Source: Clostridia bacterium
GTDB lineage: Bacteria; Bacillota; Clostridia; Oscillospirales; CAG-272
Reading direction: 5' to 3'
DNA length: 46,118 nucleotides
Assembly: GCA_017540175.1 (NCBI GenBank)
Contig: JAFYBN010000073.1
Location: 1 to 46,118 of the forward strand
In this document: positions 41,916 to 46,118 of the stretch, piece after piece
How the letters are laid out: each line of letters starts with the position of its first letter
How positions within the stretch are numbered: position 1 is the stretch's first letter
Notes under the pieces: model-generated
What the model was told of the DNA's origin: nothing
Databases searched by the model: none
Seen by the model: only the letters and a program-made list of their open reading frames with translations
Translations under genes and position numbers: made by a program

Positions 41916-41944
41916 TTGACACGCTTCTGCGCGTATGTTATAAT
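41916..41944 (+). promoter_or_regulatory. Divergent promoter of the second UroD-type gene
   Basis: Perfect TTGACA (41916-41921), a 17-base spacer with extended TGT, and TATAAT (41939-41944). It is 51 bases from the -35 of the oppositely directed promoter, so the two could share control. Confidence 0.9.
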
Positions 41945-41988
41945 GGGATCAAATCAAAAGAACGGATCCGAACGGAAGGAGAACCGCC

Positions 41989-42960
41989 ATGACCTTACGC
42001 GAACGCGCCATCGCCGCCCTCGAATGCAGGGTGCCGGACGCCATTCCCACCTTCGAGCTGGAATTCCAGCTCACGCCGGAGCTGCGCGGCGCGGGTACGG
42101 ACTTTATTTCGAGCTGGTCCCTCGACCGCATGAACCTTTCCGAGAAGGAAAGGGACGAGAAGCTGTACAAAAACGCCGAGCTGATGGTCTCGGTCTATTC
42201 CGAGCTTGAATATTCCATTTTCAACGTTGCGTATCTGAACTATCCGGACATCGTAAAGACCGTGCGCTGGATCAAGGAGCTTTCCGGCGACAAATTCCTT
42301 CTGACCCACCACGGGGACGGCACCTTCGCCATTCCGGACGGGAACGACATGTTCGGCTTCGCCTACCGCATCGCGGACGACCCGGAGGGGGTCCACGCGG
42401 ACGCGCGGCGGATGGCGGACGGGGCGATCGAATACAACAAAAAGCTCTTCGATCTCGGCATCGAAAGCTTCATGCTCTGCTCGGACTACTGCTACAACTC
42501 CGGTCCCTTCCTCTCCCCCGCCATGTTCTCGGAGTACATCACGCCCTATCTCTATGACATCATCGACAACATCCGCAAGATGGGCGGATACGCCATCAAG
42601 CACACCGACGGCAACATCATGCCGATCCTCGATCAGCTCATTTCCTGCCGTCCGCACTGCATCCATTCCATCGACCCGATGGCGGGCGTGGACATTGCCG
42701 AGGTGAAGCGGCAGACCTATCCGAAGGGCATCGCGATGTGCGGCAACGTCAACTGCGCGCTCATGCAGACGGGCACGGACGAGGAGGTCCGCGAAAGCGC
42801 GCTCTACGCGATTCACAGCGGCAAGCCCGGCGGCGGGTATATCTTCTCGACGAGCAACGTGCCCTTCCGCGGGCTGGATCTGAACCGGTATCTGATGATT
42901 CTCGATATTTGGAAGGAGAATCGGTATTATACGGCGGAGGATATGGAATACAAGGGGTAA
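41989..42960 (+). CDS. Second UroD-family methyltransferase-like protein
   Basis: A 323-residue protein of the same superfamily as the 40686-41804 product but clearly diverged and shorter. It has TLRERAIAALECRVPDAIP at the start, LLTHHGDGTFAIPDG, SDYCYNSGPFLSPAMFSEYI, KHTDGNIMPILDQLIS and IAMCGNVNCALMQTG; the HTDGN and CGNVNC motifs match UroD-like methyltransferases. It lacks a conventional haem operon context. GGAAGGAG precedes the ATG. Divergent promoters with the corrinoid operon suggest a shared pathway, possibly a second substrate or the second half-reaction. Confidence 0.8.
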   Translation: MTLRERAIAALECRVPDAIPTFELEFQLTPELRGAGTDFISSWSLDRMNLSEKERDEKLYKNAELMVSVYSELEYSIFNVAYLNYPDIVKTVRWIKELSGDKFLLTHHGDGTFAIPDGNDMFGFAYRIADDPEGVHADARRMADGAIEYNKKLFDLGIESFMLCSDYCYNSGPFLSPAMFSEYITPYLYDIIDNIRKMGGYAIKHTDGNIMPILDQLISCRPHCIHSIDPMAGVDIAEVKRQTYPKGIAMCGNVNCALMQTGTDEEVRESALYAIHSGKPGGGYIFSTSNVPFRGLDLNRYLMILDIWKENRYYTAEDMEYKG

Positions 42961-43001
42961 GGGCGGAACCTTTTGAAAACGCCTTTTGGCCCTGCGCCGC
43001 C

Positions 43002-43027
43002 TGCCCCCTCGACGCAGTCAGGGGGCA
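43002..43027. repeat. REP-like hairpin with CGACGCAGTC loop
   Basis: TGCCCCCT (43002-43009) / AGGGGGCA (43020-43027) enclose the 10-base loop CGACGCAGTC, the same 10-mer found in the repeat before recA and, inverted, before mnmE. No T run follows, so it is not a good terminator. Confidence 0.65.
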
Positions 43028-43146
43028 ATACAAATCCGTAATTCCCAAACGCGTAGCGTTTGTTTCCTTCTAAGATAAACAAGCAAGAAAGAATCAAGAA
43101 AGAACGAAAGAAAGTTAAAGGAAGAAGAATTAGAAAGGACCCTCCC

Positions 43147-45120
43147 ATGCCGAACTATCTCCCCCTCGATCTCTCCGTCCTCACCCCCGACACCGTCGGG
43201 GTTTCGCCTGACACAGCCCTCTATACCTTCCCGGGAGGCCGGGGAAAGCTGACCGTCCCGATGAAGGACGGCGCGCTCGCCGGCGTGCCGCTGGAGCCCG
43301 ATTCCTGGATCGCCATGGACGTGACCTGCGAGAGCAGCCGCTGCGCCGTGCTCGGCTGGTTCTTCCATACCGCGGACGGACGGTTCTGCGGCGTGAAGAT
43401 GGGCGTGCTCGCGGGCATCCGCACCCGCATCGCCCTCCCCGCATCCGTCGCCGGGGGAAAAACCCTCTTCCTGCGCCGCACGCCCGGCAAGCTCAAATCC
43501 GTGACGGAGGGCGAGCCGATCGACTACCGGGACGCCGTGACCTTCACGGTGCGCTCCGCCCCCTCCGTGGAGGACGTCGTTTTCCGCATTCATTCCTTCG
43601 GCGTGTACAACGCGGAGCCGGATTTCCCGGTGGAAACACGCGTGCTTGTGGACGAGCTCGGGCAGAAGGCGCTCGCGGACTGGCCCGGCAAAACGAAATC
43701 CTTTGACGAAATGGCGGCCCGGATGCGCGCCGCGCTCGACGCCCCCGAAGCGGACGCCGCTCTGCCTCCCCGGTCGCGCTGGGGCGGAGATCTCAGCCTG
43801 CGCCTGACGGAGGGAACAGGTTTCTTCACGCTCGAGAAGCACGAAGGGCGGTATCTTCTCGCCGACCCGGACGGGTACGCCTTCTTCTCGACGGGACTCG
43901 ACTGCGTGAACATCGACGGGGACTGCAACCTCGAAGGCATCCGCTCCCTCGTGGACGAGCCGGATCACGCCTCCCCCGGATGGGTGCGCGGACCGGAGGG
44001 GAATTTCTTCTCGTGGCACCGCCACAATCTCTGGCGCGTGTTCGGCGACGACTACCGGAACAAATGGAAAGAGCTCACCGCCCGCCGGATGCGGGAATGG
44101 GGCTTCAACACCGTGGCATGCTGGTCGGACATCGCCTTCGCGGAGGAGATGAACCTGCCCCACGTCATGATCATGTGGGGCTATCCGAAGACCGAGGCGT
44201 ACATCTTCCGCGATTTTCCGGACACCCTCTCGCCGGAGTTTCAGAAGAACGCCGACGAATGGGCGAAGCAGATCATCCCCCACGCAGCCACGGCTTCCCT
44301 GCTCGGGTATTTTCTCGGCAACGAGCCGCAGTGGGCGTTCGTGAACAATCTCAACATTGCCGCCCGCGCGCTCGAATGTGAAAAGCCTACCCATTGCCGC
44401 CGCGCCTTGATCGACAGAATGCGCGAACGGTATGACGGCATCGCCGCGCTGAACGAGGCGTGGGGCTCGGATTATCTTTCGTTCGAGGATATGGAGAATC
44501 CCCGCCCGACGCACGGTTTCACCGATCGGGCGAAGGCGGAGCTGGACGAGTTCTCCGGGATCATGATCCGCGAATACATCCGCGTGCCGTCGGAGGCGAT
44601 CCGCAAATATGACAAAAACCACCTGAACCTCGGCATCCGCTACGCGTGGCTCTCGTCGAAGATCCTCGCGGCGGGCTCGGAATACACGGACGTCTTCAGC
44701 TTCAACAGCTATTCGATGGATCCGACGTCCATGATCGAGAGCTTTTCCTCCCTCGTCGGAAAGCCCGTGATGATCGGGGAATTCCACTTCGGCGCGCTCG
44801 ACCGGGGGCTGGACGCGACGGGCATCCGCGGCGTGACCTCACAGGCGGAGCGCGGCGCGGCATACCGGCACTATATGCAGAAGGCGGCGGCGCACCCCAT
44901 GTGCCTCGGCGCGCACTATTTCACCCTGAACGATCAGGCGTACCTCGGGCGCTTCGACGGCGAGAACTATCAAATCGGCGTGGTGGACGTGACGCAGAAG
45001 CCCTATGAGGAGTTCGTCGCGGGCATCGTTCGGACGCACCGCGAGATCTACGACATCGCCGAGGGCAAGAAGCCCGCGGACGCGAGAAAAGCGGAAGAGA
45101 TCCCGGCGATCTTCTTCTGA
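43147..45120 (+). CDS. GH50-like (clan GH-A) glycoside hydrolase
   Basis: A 657-residue protein. The first ~200 residues are a beta-sandwich-like accessory region. The rest is a TIM barrel resembling beta-agarase/GH50-type enzymes: LADPDGYAFFSTGLDCV, MREWGFNTVACWSD, the acid/base candidate Glu393 in FLGNEPQW and the nucleophile candidate Glu545 in MIGEFHFGALDRG. Known relatives cut agar-type galactans, but gut homologues may act on other beta-galactosides, so specificity is open. There is no signal peptide. I start at ATG 43147 (AAAGGA upstream); the frame open before it is AAG-rich intergenic sequence. It may be co-transcribed with the UroD-type gene 186 bases upstream. Confidence 0.75.
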   Translation: MPNYLPLDLSVLTPDTVGVSPDTALYTFPGGRGKLTVPMKDGALAGVPLEPDSWIAMDVTCESSRCAVLGWFFHTADGRFCGVKMGVLAGIRTRIALPASVAGGKTLFLRRTPGKLKSVTEGEPIDYRDAVTFTVRSAPSVEDVVFRIHSFGVYNAEPDFPVETRVLVDELGQKALADWPGKTKSFDEMAARMRAALDAPEADAALPPRSRWGGDLSLRLTEGTGFFTLEKHEGRYLLADPDGYAFFSTGLDCVNIDGDCNLEGIRSLVDEPDHASPGWVRGPEGNFFSWHRHNLWRVFGDDYRNKWKELTARRMREWGFNTVACWSDIAFAEEMNLPHVMIMWGYPKTEAYIFRDFPDTLSPEFQKNADEWAKQIIPHAATASLLGYFLGNEPQWAFVNNLNIAARALECEKPTHCRRALIDRMRERYDGIAALNEAWGSDYLSFEDMENPRPTHGFTDRAKAELDEFSGIMIREYIRVPSEAIRKYDKNHLNLGIRYAWLSSKILAAGSEYTDVFSFNSYSMDPTSMIESFSSLVGKPVMIGEFHFGALDRGLDATGIRGVTSQAERGAAYRHYMQKAAAHPMCLGAHYFTLNDQAYLGRFDGENYQIGVVDVTQKPYEEFVAGIVRTHREIYDIAEGKKPADARKAEEIPAIFF

Positions 45121-45350
45121 GAAAGGGCAACAGGCAAACCCGATCCGACATCACGGCGGACGAACGCGCGATCGAAAACACCGGGCGTCGAAATCATGAA
45201 CGGTCCGTCAAGGTCTGACGGAGCCGCGGCAGACCGCGAAAGCGCTCGGCATCACGGCGCCGTTCTCCGGAAAAGCGCTCAAATATGTTACGGAAGATAA
45301 ACGTTCCCGAAAAAATATATTCCCGTCAGAACGGGAGGTGGGAAAAAACA

Positions 45351-46118
45351 ATGTTGAAACGCATCGCATCGCTCATCATCGCGGCGCTGTTCATTCTGCC
45401 GCTTATCCCGACGGCGGCGTCCGCTATGCAGATATCCGTTAAACTGACGGTCGCGGACGGCGCCGGGCAGACGGTCACGCTGGACGTCGAACCGTCCGAT
45501 TCGATCGACGCCGTCAAAGCGAAGATACAGGATAAAGAGGGCTGCCCCCCGGACCGGCAGCGGCTGTATTGGGGCAGCGCGCTTTTAGAGGACGGTAAAA
45601 CCCTTGCGGAATACGGTATTCAAAATGAAAGCACGCTGTATCTGATCGTTCCGCCCGCAGATTCCTTCACCGTTATTATGCTTCCGGGCGAAAGCGAGGG
45701 CGAGCCGATCACGTACACCTGTCCTTTTGACGAGTATGAGGATCTGCCGACCTGGGCCGGAACCCTGCAGTTTTATAAAGACAAGAACAATCTGGCCAAC
45801 TTCAATCTGGACGCCGATTACTGCCCCGACAGCTTCATTCCTCAGGAGAACTATCTGTTTGACGGCTGGGAAGGGCTCAAAGACCTCCACCATATCATAA
45901 AGGACAGGCCGGTGACCGTCACCGCGAAATGGAAGCTCGACCGGCTCCGCGCGTACGGTCCGATAGAAAAGATCCCGGCGGCGGACGGCGGGAATATCTA
46001 TCTCGGCGGGATCCGCTGGCGCGTGATCGGAGAGAAAGATCAGACGCGGCTCCTCGTTTCCTCGGACGTGCTGGGAGACCGGCTGACCTTTGACGAAGCG
46101 GAAGCGTACCGCGACAGG
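45351..46118 (+). CDS. Secreted protein with eukaryotic-type ubiquitin domain (3' end missing)
   Basis: The frame is open from ATG 45351 (GGGAGGTGG upstream) to the window edge, 256 codons. Residues 1-25 are a signal peptide ending TAASA, so cleavage would expose MQISVK, the ubiquitin N-terminus. Residues 26-100 align to ubiquitin 1-71 with a 4-residue loop insertion; I count 44 identical positions, including [25 protein letters not shown] and ESTL. Lys6, 27, 29 and 33 remain; Lys11, 48 and 63 are Gln, Ala and Asn; Ile44 is Tyr. LRLRGG is replaced by VPPADS, so conjugation is not possible. Residues ~105-195 resemble a Listeria-Bacteroides (InlB B-type) repeat (YLFDGWEG...VTVTAKW), and from ~205 a DUF6273-like domain begins ([15 protein letters not shown]). 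The 45121-45350 gap before it holds no supported gene. Confidence 0.85.
   Translation, partial: MLKRIASLIIAALFILPLIPTAASAMQISVKLTVADGAGQTVTLDVEPSDSIDAVKAKIQDKEGCPPDRQRLYWGSALLEDGKTLAEYGIQNESTLYLIVPPADSFTVIMLPGESEGEPITYTCPFDEYEDLPTWAGTLQFYKDKNNLANFNLDADYCPDSFIPQENYLFDGWEGLKDLHHIIKDRPVTVTAKWKLDRLRAYGPIEKIPAADGGNIYLGGIRWRVIGEKDQTRLLVSSDVLGDRLTFDEAEAYRDR

Noticed and set aside
41805-41988. Cobalamin riboswitch before the corrinoid genes.
   Set aside because: The divergent promoters leave only 30-45-base leaders, too short for the riboswitch, and no B12-box sequence was recognised.
40686-42960. UroD-family genes as haem biosynthesis hemE.
   Set aside because: They adjoin a corrinoid protein and its RACo activator, are diverged from each other, and no other haem gene is present.
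45121-45350. Possible protein remnant before the ubiquitin-like gene (a frame reading [10 protein letters not shown]...).
   Set aside because: A short HTH-like stretch could be read, but there is no start, no ribosome site and no longer similarity; not enough to call a pseudogene.

Overview
The window looks like a chromosomal piece of an uncultured, GC-rich, anaerobic Clostridia (Bacillota), plausibly from an animal gut. Support: the Gram-positive gene order rpmH-rnpA-yidD-yidC-jag-mnmE, many near-consensus sigma-A promoters, a probable Re-type citrate synthase, a corrinoid methyltransferase cluster with its reductive activator, and enzymes for host or plant glycans (GH95 fucosidase, sialic acid lyase, DUF4838 and GH50-like proteins). 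The genus cannot be fixed from the sequence alone. No tRNA, rRNA, CRISPR array or transposase was seen.

Layout. 1-2.4 kb: GH95 alpha-L-fucosidase. 2.6-2.9 kb: a gene-free stretch with a strong promoter and terminator that looks like a small RNA gene. 2.9-4.8 kb (minus): a thiol-redox operon, ccdA-tlpA-ferredoxin:thioredoxin-reductase-like-trxA. 5.0-6.0 kb: a VanZ-GtrA fusion. 6.1-12.0 kb: the rpmH...mnmE block, with an extended KhpB/Jag carrying a Gln/Asn/Lys repeat. 12.3-13.7 kb (minus): Re-citrate/homocitrate synthase family. 14.1-19.4 kb: uvrB, then recA-recF-recX. 19.6-24.2 kb: DUF6062 protein, zinc-ribbon membrane protein, a broken zinc-ribbon relative, two unknown proteins, alanine racemase. 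24.4-27.3 kb (minus): cytosolic leucine-rich-repeat protein and N-acetylneuraminate lyase. 27.5-31.7 kb: PHP hydrolase, copper P-type ATPase with a CopZ-like C-terminal domain preceded by its own ribosome site, and a YgjP-type metalloprotease. 31.7-34.6 kb: DUF4838 protein, a long fold-back repeat, and a sugar isomerase-like TIM barrel.

34.7-45.1 kb: homocysteine methyltransferase-domain protein, an HTH/P-loop kinase/CYTH fusion overlapping an ECF-type S component, then a corrinoid cluster (UroD-type methyltransferase, corrinoid protein, DUF2284, RACo) divergent from a second UroD-type protein and a GH50-like hydrolase. At the right edge an incomplete gene encodes a secreted protein whose predicted mature N-terminus is a domain strikingly close to eukaryotic ubiquitin but without the diglycine tail.

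Most notable: the secreted ubiquitin-like protein; the HTH-kinase-CYTH/transporter pair; the copA/copZ in-frame nested gene; the candidate small RNA; the corrinoid module; and a roughly 206-bp palindromic repeat with a diverged second copy.
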